Positions 35,741 through 46,571 of a stretch of 64,000 nt of DNA are shown here, in pieces; position 1 is the first letter of the stretch; each line of letters opens with the position of its first letter. Origin of the DNA: Ciborinia camelliae (lineage: Eukaryota > Ascomycota > Leotiomycetes > Helotiales > Sclerotiniaceae); NCBI GenBank assembly GCA_025890175.1, contig JANPYM010000001.1, positions 895,187 through 959,186 on the forward strand. The letters run 5' to 3'. The translations under genes and the position numbers were made by a program. The notes under the pieces were generated by a model, which saw only the letters and a program-made list of their open reading frames with translations, was not told where the DNA came from and made no database searches.

Positions 35741-36179
35741 ATGGTGAGTTAATGACTATGCTAGACTGAAAATATCCAATATATTGACAATAGCTAGGGA
35801 ATCGAACTGCCAGCATATATTCTCGGCGCACTCACTGCGGGTGGTGGAACAATGGGTTATGTCAGGACTGGAAGTATCCCATCTGTTGCAGCAGGTCTCA
35901 CTGTTGGAAGCTTGTACCTTCTGGGTGGTTATCGTATCCAGAATCGCCAGTCTTATGGTATTGAGTATGTCTTTCGTTTATTATCTGTATCTTATTATCT
36001 GTCTTGGTCCCGAAGCTAATACTATTTTCTACAGAGCTGCTCTTCTTGCCTCGATCGTCCTCGCAGGCTCTTCTATTCCAAGAGCAATTCGAAGCCAAAA
36101 GCCATTGCCAGCAGGTTTGAGCCTGCTTGCTTGCTATGGACTCTTCGTCTTCGGAAATGCGTTCAGAGCGCGAAAGTAA
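35741..36179 (+). CDS. TMEM14 family small membrane protein
   Basis: Three exons: 35741-35743, 35798-35964 and 36035-36179, giving 104 aa. The first exon is only the ATG. It is followed by intron 35744-35797 (GTGAGT...CTAG), so residue 2 onward (GIELPAYILGALTAGGG) lies on exon 2. The acceptor is the second of two close TAGs, because only it keeps frame. The second intron is 70 nt (GTATGT...CTACAG). Hydrophobic Gly-rich helices (GYVRTGSIPSVAAGLTVG, then GGYRI) and PAGLSLLACYGLFVFGNAFR match the TMEM14/UPF0136 family of mitochondrial inner-membrane proteins. TMEM14C moves porphyrin in animal heme synthesis. The fungal role is not known. Confidence 0.88.
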
Positions 36180-36548
36180 AGATCCCTGAGGCCGGGAATG
36201 TTTCAAAATTGGTCGGAGCTGGAGCGAAATTCTACATGTCATAATGAAAATGTTTTCAAGCTTTCATTGCGGATTCATCATGATGGTCGAGTTGAGTTGT
36301 TGATATACTTTTTCCGCGGAGTAAAAACACTGAACGTAGCTTCTACTCGATATGCGACACACCTCCCTCCTGTCGAATCAGCCCATCTGTGTCCCTATGG
36401 TATAGATCTGATCCCGGAATGCAATGCCAATGCAATTCAACGTTTAATGATACCCAAACGCCCCGGCCTCGTACACCAACGCCATTCCACCATAAATCAC
36501 TCCGACCCAGTCCTTTAGACGTATCTGCAAAGTCTGAATTGTAGACCC
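36180..36548. other. Convergent intergenic spacer
   Basis: 369 bp between the 3' ends of the TMEM14-like gene and CMC2. No other feature is seen. Confidence 0.55.
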
Positions 36549-36887
36549 TCATGAGGCCTCGTCTATTTCTGCCCATTTTGCCTTGATTCTCTCGTTCTTA
36601 ACTTTTGCGGCTTCTCGATTTGCCGCCGTTCGTGCTAGCCTTTGCGCCCTTAGACACTTGTTGACTGCTGTCTTCTTATCGTTGCACATTCCCATACATT
36701 TCCACAGAAATCCTCGAGCATGGCATTCGTCCAAAGCTGCCATGACTTCCTCACAAGCTATTGAATGTTAGAAACAGTCGAAATGGTCTAATAAGCTCCC
36801 CCAAATGCATGTGTGACGTTCGCAAGAGAAAGAGAGGTTGAAAATAGTACCTGCGGAGTTATCTTTGGTCCATAAATGAGGATGCAT
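36549..36887 (-). CDS. CMC2: COX assembly mitochondrial protein CMC2 (twin CX9C)
   Basis: Two exons, 36851-36887 and 36549-36757, giving 81 aa; the intron is GTACTA...ATAG (93 nt). It begins MHPHLWTKDNSACEEV, the conserved CMC2 start. A twin CX9C motif is present: Cys13/Cys23 and Cys36/Cys46, with an extra Cys32. This is the signature of intermembrane-space proteins imported and oxidised by the MIA40/ERV1 relay. CMC2 helps cytochrome c oxidase assembly and copper delivery. The C-terminal half is a charged helix. The short 37-nt first exon is easily missed. It is divergent from prefoldin subunit 2, with 237 bp between start codons. Confidence 0.92.
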
Positions 36888-37124
36888 ATTGTGATTATTT
36901 CCAATGTTCTCAATTGTTATATCCCAGACCGATGCTTGTTTTGATCATTAATTTACTACAGTACTTGGGAAATTCACCAGTCATATTTCTGAATGCCGGT
37001 GAAAAGAGGCAGAATTAATTTTAGTGTCGGCCCCGCGCTCATTGCTCAACTCAACTTCTTAACCTTTCTGTAAATTTGGAGATACGATATCTTCCCACAC
37101 GTCTGAAATCACATTATTCGAGAA
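36888..37124. promoter_or_regulatory. Shared divergent promoter of CMC2 and prefoldin 2
   Basis: 237 bp between two divergent ATGs. Both promoters must lie here. No element is assigned. Confidence 0.55.
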
Positions 37125-37706
37125 ATGGCCCAACAAATCACGGCGCGCAAACAGCAAGGTACACACTCCATTACATATCAGTATTGTCAACTAACCCTTT
37201 ATTAGAGCTCCAAAACCAGTACACAAACTACAAAAATGGTCTGCAGCAAATAGCCTCAAAGATTGGTGACGTAGAGACGGAAGCAGAGGAGCACAAGTGA
37301 GTTCCAGGCTTTTTTCGTTTTAGCAGAAACACATTATCTTCCGGCTTCGGGGTGTCAATATACATATTTGGAAGCTCAAAATCTCACCGCTTGAAAGCCT
37401 CATACTCACCGCCCCCTAGACTTGTTCTCGAAACGCTTGAACCTCTTCCTGGTGACCGAAAATGCTTTCGGATGATAAATGGTGTGTTAGTTGAGCGTAC
37501 TGTAAAGGATGTGGTACCGGCTTTGAAGACAAATTCGGAAGGTCTACGGAAAGTCCTGGAGGATCTAGTCAAGCAATATAATAGCAAACAGTCAGAGATG
37601 GAGAAATGGAAGGTACGGAAGCTTCAATCTCTTGGGTTAATGGAGTCATCTGCTGATGAGTATTGTTACACAGAAGAAGAACAATATCCAGGTCGTGCAG
37701 CAGTGA
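37125..37706 (+). CDS. GIM4: Prefoldin subunit 2 (GIM4)
   Basis: Four exons: 37125-37158, 37206-37296, 37420-37612 and 37674-37706, giving 116 aa with consistent phase. It is a beta-type subunit of the hexameric prefoldin chaperone, which passes nascent actin and tubulin to the CCT chaperonin. The N-terminal coiled coil (ARKQQELQNQYTNYKNGLQQ), the hairpin LVLETLEPLPGDRKCFRMINGVLVERTV and the C-terminal coiled coil match PFD2. The final exon encodes KKNNIQVVQQ, the usual end of the family. Without the last intron (GTACGG...ACAG, 61 nt) the frame runs on into a long spurious tail to 37930, so the short last exon matters. Confidence 0.92.
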
Positions 37707-40700
37707 TTGCGTCAGCATTTGTCACGTATCTTGGAGTATGGGCGTTGCATCAACAACAGAGATGGGTGAAATCTAGTTTGGCTCATAAGGCGGTCAATAA
37801 GGAGGCAAGGACTTGCCAGGCCATTCTTCTGCATAACGGGGAAGTAAATACGACATACGCGGCGAAGCATTCATGCCCAAGATCTCGACTTGTCAGAATA
37901 ATTCTCACTGAGTTACCCCGAATGCTGTGACATTCTTATGTGCATCACGAGAGTCTGTACAACGTCGTGGTAACATTGGATTGCTCGTAAATAGCTGGAT
38001 GAATGAGAACATCTAGCCCCAGGATATTCAGATTACTGGTAGTTTTGATGCGCTGTACAATAACCAGTCAACTGAGTCAAGTGAGGCTCCTGCCAGGTCC
38101 AGCCTGAGTCCTGAATTTTCATGGCGGCTCGCGTCTCGGCGCCCAACGAGAACGCCTCGAATTGATGTCCTTGATGCCCAATCATAAAGGGCTGTCAGGA
38201 ATGAGAGGACCCGAGGTGTCCATATTTTTGGCTAAGTTCGCATGAGAAGCGCGGTGAGTTGTTCAATCACCATCAGGCTGACTAGACCCCTGCATTTGCA
38301 GACTGTGGGGGTGTGAAGAACGATACCTAGATATGGTTCATCTTGTATTGTATGAATGGATGACGAACATCACACTTCTGCAAAGAGACGGATGTGATGT
38401 CTAGTTACAGGATCGATACGACAATGACAGCGACCTTGGTGATATACTCCAATTCATCTTCAGGCAACCCGCCCCTCCGCATCATCCTGACTAAATCTCC
38501 CCTCTGAAAAGTATATTTTGATTGTGGAGCCACTCCCATGTGGCCTCCTCCTGCTATTTACACGCGCAACTGTACCTGTTCATCAGCATAGATGAGAACA
38601 CATTATTGAGGCAAATCAAAAGGAATATATAGTTCAAGACGTTCACAATAACCCAACTAGATTCCCTCACTATCATCACCATCGTATTACCCGTGAAGTT
38701 TACCCACGTCCTAAATTTCACATCACGTAATACCGAGCTGTGGGAGTAGAAACAAACGGTGATGTCAATGTATAGATACCTCTCGTGGGATGGCACACCA
38801 CTTTGAAGTTTACTAAAGAGAGGAGAAAAGAAGCAAACCAGGCTTCGGCCATTAACCGAGAATGGGACGTGATGAAAGGTGCAGCTGATAGGCTGCATAT
38901 ATTTTCAAACGCATTGGTCGGCTGAGTGTGAACTTTGAAGTAATTGCTGCAACATTGGGATAATAATAATCCATTTCTATTGGAGGGTGAAGAGGGTGAA
39001 ATTTCAACATGATTACTCGATTCCCGAATCAGCTCACTTGAATTCCAAATCAATTTCAAATAAATTTAACCAATACCAAATTTTATTGACGCTTCAGATA
39101 GTAGGTAGACAATTCATGGAAATCGAATTCTCCATTCATATCTTACCGTATTCCAAGAGAATCTAAAAGGCGATCCCACCAAGCCTTGCTCGTTTGTACC
39201 TGACATCTGGACCATCTAGATCGACTTTTATGTGCCATTCCAAGGTTATTAATAATTCATGGTTGAAGGTAAAATTATAACCCGCAAAAAAGTGAATAGG
39301 TAGGTAGGTATTTAGGTTGGCACACACATAGGTACCTAGGTAGGTACAGTATGATACTACGTACCTACTAGGTAGGTCGGCAATCCTATCCATATATAGG
39401 AATAAATTTATAATTATAAATTGATAGATAGTACATATCACTACCGCTATCATTATCAGTAGTCTCACAGTCTCATCAGTCAGAACAAAGATTCAATATA
39501 GTACCTCCCGAGTCCCGAGGTCTGATAGTAGGTAGATATATTTATTACATAGCACCTACCTTCCAGCTGGAGCTGCATCTAATTCATTACACTACCTACC
39601 TCACTGCCTCACTAGTAACTACCTGCCTAACCCAAGATGGTACATATGGTGTTTTCGTATCTCCCCGCCACTATTGCAGTATTTTCCTTCACATCTATTA
39701 ATAAATCAATAAACAATACTTATTGTTGATACCTACTACTGTATAACTCTATAGTTCTATTATTACTGTATACCTACTACTCAGTAGAGGAGGAAAATCT
39801 AATAATTCATTGAATTGACTTATTAACTATTACCTACCTACCTACCTACCTAGGTACCTAGGTAGGCACTAGGCACCGTGACTCCCCATTATTGCCGTAC
39901 CGGTTACCTTACCCGCGCGCCTTGTTTCTTTTGTTAATACCTATTATTAATAAGGTTATCTGGATCTGGGACCGGCACTAGCACTACTGCCCACTGGCAC
40001 TGGCACTGGTACTTGCACTTGCACTTGCACTTACCCACCTACCTAGGTACCGTACACACCAAAACCCCTCCCAAAAAAGAAACCTCGGAAGCTACCTGGG
40101 TATTCTATTCTATGCTAAAATCGTAGCTTCCGCGCCCACTCCCCCGATCCTACAACCCTATCTATCTTATTACTTTTTACCAACATACCAGACCCAAGCC
40201 AAGCCAAGCTACACCCTAAGCTGCACCTTACTACATACATACTCTACTCACATATACAACAATCACCTTCTCTGACATTCATCCGTTAAACCCCACGTTT
40301 CTAAGTTTACGTGCACATTATTGTCTTGCAGATTTAATAAACATAGAAACACAAGGCGCATTCGTGCAGCAAGTCTTTTGAATATCTCCGACTCGAGCGA
40401 AAGTGGGTAAGCCTTCTTTACAATTCATACCAATTTCCAATCCACCCTTCTATCCCCGAAATTTTTGTAAACCCTCTGACGCGATTGATGCAGTAGGATA
40501 CCTGCAGCCCAGCCCAGAAAGTGATACCCTTTCAAAGGACCCTAGTTTCATACGGAGGCGCACCCCCATCTAGTCGCGTTTTTTTTCCGGCAACGTCCAG
40601 TTAGGTAGAGTAAGCAAATTGGGAAAAGAAGGCTGTCTGCTCGAGGATCGACGCAAGTCAACACGCAGATACGCATAACTGCGAGATCGCAAGGCTTTAC

Positions 40701-40789
40701 GACGTGTCCTACACATCATACGGCCGACGTGGCAACCAAGGAATTTAGAGGAAGCGGCTATCCGATACCTGCACCTACCCAAATACATC
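37707..40789. other. Intergenic region, about 3.1 kb
   Basis: No gene is supported. From 39290 to 40060 it is packed with GGTA/TACC tracts and TACCTAGGTA palindromes (39333-39342, 39847-39856, 39855-39864, 40040-40049) and a GCACTT/GCACTG repeat (about 39972-40032). From 40060 it is pyrimidine-rich leader of HAP3, where a GTAAGC at 40407 could begin a 5' UTR intron. Confidence 0.5.
39830..40050. repeat. TACC/GGTA palindromic tract and GCACTT repeat
   Basis: Dense TACCTACCTAGGTA units with overlapping TACCTAGGTA palindromes, followed by short GCACTG/GCACTT tandem units. Low-complexity spacer DNA upstream of HAP3. Confidence 0.75.
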
Positions 40790-41859
40790 ATGTCGAATTC
40801 CCCTCCAAAGGAAACGGACGTTGAACAAGGAGTCTCGCCAGATGACACGGATGCACAAATGAATGAACATACGGATCCACACGCTCCTGGAGGCTATGAG
40901 TTCGAGGTCAAAGAACAAGATAGATGGCTCCCTATAGCAAATGGTTAGTTAAAGAATTTTTTTCAGTCATTCATCTTCTTGAATTGAGCTTGTGTGATTT
41001 CCTATATCGAGGTTTATTGTGACTGGTATCGCTTCGTCGATCACACCCATTACACGCGCATGTCCTCGCCATTGGACCAGTCAAGAGCTTGGGGCACAAA
41101 CGCTTCAATCTAGCGGTGTCACTGTGGTCATACATCCTATCATGTCCCACACTTCTACTTCTCAATCACCGGAGACGCGAGGCACCTCAAAGGGAGAAAA
41201 ATATGATCTTGGTCATTCAGAAGCTAATATTCGTAACTTTGCGCCAGTTGCACGTATCATGAAGACGGCTCTACCTGAAAACGCGAAGATTGCAAAAGAG
41301 GCCAAAGAGTGCATGCAAGAATGTGTCAGCGAGTTCATCTCATTCATCACAAGCGAAGGTATGTCTCGGTCCGAGATTCAAGACAAATTTTTGTACAGGT
41401 CTAATTGTCCTATTACAGCTTCAGAGAAATGTCATCAAGAGAAGCGCAAAACTGTCAACGGAGAAGATATTCTTTTCGCCATGACATCTTTGGGTTTCGA
41501 GAATTATGCTGAAGCGCTCAAGATCTATCTGTCAAAGTATCGAGAAGTGAGTTATGCCACTCATTCAAATATCCTCTAGCATCTACCTATGATCTATGCT
41601 TACTCGGCCCCCGATGTACAAGACTAATGCAAAATTTTAGCAACAAACGAATCGAGGAGACAACCAAAATAGACCCAGTAGTTCCGGCTTTGGACCAGGT
41701 GCTGGAGCTACTACAAATGCAACTTCGGCAACATTCCCCGGTGGAGCTGACGGCGCCAATAACGTTCTCACTGGTCAACCGGTAGAAGCGGAACACGACA
41801 ATGGTGCTTACGTTTATGGTGCCGGCCACAACGGTGCTACTGGTGGAGAAGGCTATTAG
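40790..41859 (+). CDS. HAP3: CCAAT-binding factor subunit HAP3 (NF-YB)
   Basis: Four exons: 40790-40943, 41248-41358, 41419-41546 and 41641-41859, giving 203 aa. Introns are 304, 60 and 94 nt, all GT-AG. The conserved core is split by introns: [15 protein letters not shown] on exon 1; [24 protein letters not shown] and [12 protein letters not shown] on exon 2; [19 protein letters not shown] and [15 protein letters not shown] on exon 3. This is the histone-fold subunit that pairs with HAP5 (NF-YC) and, with HAP2, binds CCAAT boxes. The complex controls respiratory, iron-responsive and secondary-metabolism genes. The C-terminal exon is Gly/Asn-rich. The first intron is unusually long and stays open in frame with exon 2. 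Confidence 0.93.
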
Positions 41860-42725
41860 GTTCTATTTCGGATTCAAATTGACTATATCCAATGATTCGG
41901 GACTTTTGCAGGGCGAAACAAATTCATAGGGAATTACATTTCGAGAGTGTATCAACTATATGAAAAGGTGTTGGGAAGGGAGGAATTGGGCCGGTGCTAC
42001 ATGGGCTTTTGAGATATCCAAATCGCTTATCTTGTACATGAAGGATGGGGTCAAAAGTATGGTAAGGGGTGCTTTTTGACGCTTTATTAGATTTCTTGGG
42101 TCTTGAGAGCAAGAGGCCGATAACCTCAGGGTTCGGTCTCGGCATAGCTCAGAGATGGTCGGATGACATTGAGCAGTAAGGACAGCATGAGATGTAGGTT
42201 AAAGAGCCCCGCATCAGATTGCCAGAATAATACCACACATCTTATGACTTGTATATCAGAAGAAAAAAATGAATATAATGATACCATCAATGCGTGTTGT
42301 CTTGGACTTTTGAAGCACAGGCCTGAAATACTCTCCTTTATTAGGCATAAAATTACTTCCAATCTTTGAACCATATACTGCTTTGCAGCCCTCAAAAATT
42401 GTGAACATATCACATTAGATTCACTCCTATGTATTGATCAAACTACTTCGAGCTTATGATGTCGATGATACCTAGGGTAGATAGTGGCTAGCGGAGAGAG
42501 GAAGGGGCAAAAACTGGGGTTAATCATGTGACTCGATCTAAAATAATTTTTTTGGAGCCAAAACTTAGGTTACCTGGGGAAAAGCACACAAGCAAAAACC
42601 TCCACCATTCGTAGCCTTTGCTTCGAAACACAACGAAACGACAGTCCTTCTTCGCATACCGATTTTTTTTCAATTCTATTCATGGTACCGCCGCAATATA
42701 ACTTCCCCCTGCAACTTCTTGCAGT
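41860..42725. other. Intergenic region
   Basis: 3' UTR of HAP3 and promoter of RRN3. Short open frames only. No gene is seen. Confidence 0.55.
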
Positions 42726-44792
42726 ATGCTTGCCTTGGTCGATCGTCCAACACCTGCCGCCGCAGGCAACAAACCACTCTTAAAAACTACAATGGCAGGC
42801 ATGATAAGAAAAGCTCAAGATGCAGATCTAGATGACGATCTAGAAGTACCAAATCCGAAACGAGCAAGAGTGACATTCAATCCGAAGGTTGAGGAAAAGG
42901 TTTTGGAGGAATACGTCGCAAAAGGTAGAAGCGTAGAGAGCATCAGAGTGGAGGTCAAGCAGGCAATTGAAGCACACGGCAAAGGCGACAGCGAAAAGTA
43001 TGATAGCATTAAAGGGGTGTTCGAGCAAACCGAGGGTGACGAGAGAGAGGGTACTGGTGCAAATGACGATGTGAAAACATACCTGATCGCCCTTACTAGT
43101 TATGCGTCGCTATTGAACAAGGACTGCAATGGATTAGTCAAGGCTATATTGAAGTGTGAATGGATGGGCAGGGAAGAGGGCTTTGTGAAGGCGTATGCTC
43201 AGTTTCTGGGAAACTTGGTTAGTGCGCAAGGAGCGTATGTCGGGCTGGTGCTTGGAACGCTTATTGATCACTTCACTGGAAGCATGTTACCCCTCATCGG
43301 TGTCTCAAGCCCTGCTAACGAGAATGTAGTACGAGTATCGAGTGGGCGTCTTCCTGGTTGCCCATATATCAATCGCGATACGCTTTCGTCAAGGGTTCAT
43401 TTTGCCCTGAAGTACCTTCTTCGATTAATTCCCTCCGCTAGCGCTACACTCTCACCCATTCTTTCGGCCAAGTTTCCCTTCGCTGATGAAACAAAAAGGG
43501 TGCATGTCACATATATCAATAATCTCGTTCGACTTCTCCAGTACGCCCCCGAATTAAAGTCGGATGTTTTTGCTCTTATCACGGACAGACTGGTCAAGAT
43601 TGATGTACAGATGCAAGTTGACTTAGAAGATGTGGATGATGAGGTTGCAGGTGCCATCGTTCAAGCTCTCGCAATGAATCCTTCTGAACCGGAAGAAGAG
43701 GACGAAGACAACGCAGAAGATTCTGATGACAGCGACGCCGAATCGGTTAACAGCAATGACGCAGATGGAGATCAGGCAAAACGAGCCAAAGAAATTCAAG
43801 GAAGTGTTGAGAAAATGGATGCGATACTGGACCGCTTATTTGCTATCTACGACCCTTATTTCACAGACCCAAATAGCATCGAAGCAGCAAATATGTTTGA
43901 AACCTTACTAGGACATTTTGCCAATATTATTCTACCTACATACAGATCTCGCCATACACAATTCCTTCTCTTCCATTTCGCACAAAAATCGGAACATCTT
44001 ATCGATCAATTTGCCGGAACATGCGTGCAATTGGCATTTCAACCTGGTAGACCCGCCGTCCTTAGACAATCTTCTGCAGCTTATCTCGCTAGCTTTGTCG
44101 CGCGAGGCGCACACGTTGAACCTCAAGTGGTTCGGACAGTTTTCGAGCTCATTGGGAGCAATCTGGACCATATCCGCACGGAGAATGAGCTCACTTGCCG
44201 GGGACCGGATCTAAAGAAATACGGAACTTTCTATGCTATGACACAAGCTCTGCTTTATATATTTTGCTTCCGCTGGCGAGATCTTATCGACTCGTCAGAA
44301 GTATTCGATGACGAGGACCCTGCTGCATTCATTGGACAAGATCTTGTTTGGACAACAGGTGTCAAGGAGACTCTTTCCCGAGCTATCTACTCCAAACTTA
44401 ACCCTCTTAAAATATGCTCGCCGCCCATTGTTTCCGAATTTGCCAAAATCGCACATCACTTGCGATTCATGTACGTATATCCTCTGCTAGAGACTAATAA
44501 ACGCATTCGTTTAAGTCAGTTCTCTAGCGCGGCCGGAAATGGTGCATTGCGAGATAGTGGTGCAAGCAATGATAGTTGGCACCAATTGGACGCTTACTTT
44601 CCATTTGATCCATATCAATTGCCTGTGTCAAAAAAGTGGATTGAGGATGACTATGTGCAATGGAAAGGCATTCCGGGACTCAACCAAGAAGAGGATGACG
44701 ATGATAGTAGTGGAGATGAGGAGGAAGAAGATGATGATGAGAATGCGGCTGAAGATGACGATACCGCAACTGACGAAGAAGCGGAAGATTGA
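42726..44792 (+). CDS. RRN3: RNA polymerase I-specific initiation factor RRN3
   Basis: Single exon, 688 aa. RRN3 (TIF-IA) binds the RPA43 stalk of RNA polymerase I and bridges it to the promoter-bound core factor, making rRNA synthesis growth-dependent in the nucleolus. The protein is alpha-helical HEAT-like. The most recognisable stretch is RHTQFLLFHFAQKSEHLIDQ, then LRQSSAAYLASFVARGAHV and YGTFYAMTQALLYIFCFRW, typical of the RRN3 family. An acidic insertion (about 318-350, EPEEEDEDN) and a very acidic C-terminal tail match the yeast protein's acidic loop and tail. The start is the first ATG, and length agrees with homologues (about 620-690 aa). Confidence 0.93.
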   Translation: MLALVDRPTPAAAGNKPLLKTTMAGMIRKAQDADLDDDLEVPNPKRARVTFNPKVEEKVLEEYVAKGRSVESIRVEVKQAIEAHGKGDSEKYDSIKGVFEQTEGDEREGTGANDDVKTYLIALTSYASLLNKDCNGLVKAILKCEWMGREEGFVKAYAQFLGNLVSAQGAYVGLVLGTLIDHFTGSMLPLIGVSSPANENVVRVSSGRLPGCPYINRDTLSSRVHFALKYLLRLIPSASATLSPILSAKFPFADETKRVHVTYINNLVRLLQYAPELKSDVFALITDRLVKIDVQMQVDLEDVDDEVAGAIVQALAMNPSEPEEEDEDNAEDSDDSDAESVNSNDADGDQAKRAKEIQGSVEKMDAILDRLFAIYDPYFTDPNSIEAANMFETLLGHFANIILPTYRSRHTQFLLFHFAQKSEHLIDQFAGTCVQLAFQPGRPAVLRQSSAAYLASFVARGAHVEPQVVRTVFELIGSNLDHIRTENELTCRGPDLKKYGTFYAMTQALLYIFCFRWRDLIDSSEVFDDEDPAAFIGQDLVWTTGVKETLSRAIYSKLNPLKICSPPIVSEFAKIAHHLRFMYVYPLLETNKRIRLSQFSSAAGNGALRDSGASNDSWHQLDAYFPFDPYQLPVSKKWIEDDYVQWKGIPGLNQEEDDDDSSGDEEEEDDDENAAEDDDTATDEEAED

Positions 44793-45478
44793 GGTTGCAG
44801 TACGGAGTTCGATGGAATATCACATTTCGAAGCAAGGAATTTTGACTACCATTTATACTATACGGAGTTTTATCTTTGGGAAATTTTCGGGTAAACACAG
44901 GACTCTTTCAGCGATGGTGCAGGAGTAATATGGTTATCACAAGCCGGGGTGTCATGATTGGGTTGGGAAAAGTCTGGTGGTGGCACCATTGGCGTTCAAT
45001 TGCCCTGAAAATTCCCATGGACGGAATGATACATGATGCGAGATAAGATTAGATGGGCCAGCAATTATGTGTGGAGTTTGGTCAATGGTCGATGAGGTCA
45101 CGATTGTAGATTTGTTTGTCATTGGGTCTGGCTTCAACGATAGCGACATAGGACGGACATATAGCTTCTGCTGCTTGGGGGTCAGCATATACATTAGGTC
45201 GGATCGATAGATTTCAATGCGAGAACTGGAACGCATAGAGAGAGCGAGAAATAAAAGAAACTTGCAACATGTTTGTCTCATTTTTGATTACCCATGTGGT
45301 TTTTGTTGAATGAAGACATTCATTCTTGTATTGCCTTAATACTCACTGTGCCTCGGATGTTGAATTGACCCGAGCTGGCGTGGCAAATCCTCTCCCATCA
45401 TTTAAATTTTCGTGGTTGGAGATTGTTACAGTAGTTTCATCTCATTTCAAATTCTAAAAGTGCTTGAAAGGTGACCAT
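44793..45478. other. Convergent intergenic spacer
   Basis: 3' flanks of RRN3 and the NmrA-like gene. A minus-strand 109-aa ATG frame at 44952-45281 with a hydrophobic start has no recognisable domain and is not called. Confidence 0.5.
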
Positions 45479-46571
45479 CTAAAGTGTACTCCAATCAAGA
45501 TCTCTGAAAACCGCTTCCATCCCAACCAATCTATCTTTCATCCCAAAATCATCGCAAGTAAGAAGGTCATTCATAGCCCAAGACTTCTCCTTTGCCACCT
45601 CCCATAACTGGAGCATAAGCGCAACCTCCTTTCCCCACTTTGGCCACAAACGGTCATAGTCTTCGAGTGAAGTCTGGAGGTATAATGCTGGCTTGCCGGT
45701 GACTTTGGGCCATAAATTCAACATGCCTCCGGCAGTAATAGTTTCGGTTGCGGCTAAAACATACTTGGAAGGTAGAGTGAGCGATAGTTGTTTCAATATG
45801 GCGAGGACGTAGCGTCCAATGTTCTTTTTGGCATCGCCCATGGTGGTAATGGGTGTAGAAGGTGAGACTGGCATATGTTGAACATATTTTCCAGCGGTGG
45901 CCTAGAGGCGAAGTGCGATTAGCTCATCATACCTCTGCTCGCAATGCGAATAATTTACTGACCACTAGATTGGGAGTAAACGTCGGAAGCATGATGTTGG
46001 TAGCATAGAATGTAACTCAAAGATAAGTAGTCTTGGCGTGAAGAGCGGTGTCCTTGATAAACCCATCAACGCGAGTCTTGCTTTCGAAATGAGGCACGGG
46101 GCATGCACCATTCGAGATGGCCCGGTTATCCGGGAGTGTGCTCCAGATATAATGTTCCAGAGTTGGGGTTTGGGAAGCTGCTTTGGCGACGTTGATACCC
46201 TGAGAAATTTCCATCTCGAGAGCTTCTTCGGGTGTACGTTTAGCGAAAAGAGCCCAGAAATCTGTCACGGCAAAGATAGCAGATGAACCCTTTTCATATT
46301 GCCCAGATTAGTTGTTGTTATCCACGGTTTAGTATAGACGCGGGGTTTCTCGGTGAATGTCATGACTTGCCTCGAATGCCTTCACCAAAGACTTTTCATC
46401 ATTGGCATCGGCGGATACCATTTCGACTCCTCTAGCACTTAAGGGCCATTGCAGAATTATTCTAACATTTCTAGTCACGCCCCGAACTTTATAATTATCT
46501 TTCAAGGCAGCCTCGATAACCGAGCCTCCCTGCGTTCCTGTCGCACCCATAATTGTTAAGATCTTAGCCAT
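45479..46571 (-). pseudogene. NmrA-like NAD(P)-binding Rossmann protein with an in-frame stop
   Basis: Three exons, 46371-46571, 45963-46289 and 45479-45901, add to 316 codons, the usual NmrA-like length. The N terminus has the dinucleotide motif GATGTQGGSV (9-18). Exon 2 resumes GSSAIFAVTDFWALFAKRTPEEALEME, and exon 3 gives ATAGKYVQHMPVSPSTPI. Intron 1 (46290-46370) is GC-AG (GCAAGT donor, ACTAAT branch); intron 2 (45902-45962) is GTCAGT...CTAG. Codon 158 is TGA (46017-46019) where relatives would be expected to have Trp (TYL-stop-VTFYATN). Everything downstream is intact. NmrA-like proteins sense NAD(P) redox state or act as oxidoreductases. The stop suggests a young pseudogene, a sequencing error or readthrough. 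Residues 37-44 look like a local double frameshift. Confidence 0.75.

Noticed and set aside
36549..37930. Long open frame 37352-37930 as a separate 192-aa gene
   Set aside because: It is prefoldin 2 exon 3 read through both introns; the short last exon (KKNNIQVVQQ) explains the conserved end.
41019..41579. 186-aa frame as the true HAP3 protein
   Set aside because: It starts with a non-ATG codon and omits the conserved [13 protein letters not shown] segment, which exon 1 supplies in phase; kept only as a possible alternative isoform.
44952..45281. 109-aa minus-strand frame with a hydrophobic start
   Set aside because: It lies in a convergent 3' spacer, shows no domain or splice context, and the hydrophobic stretch is weak as a signal peptide.
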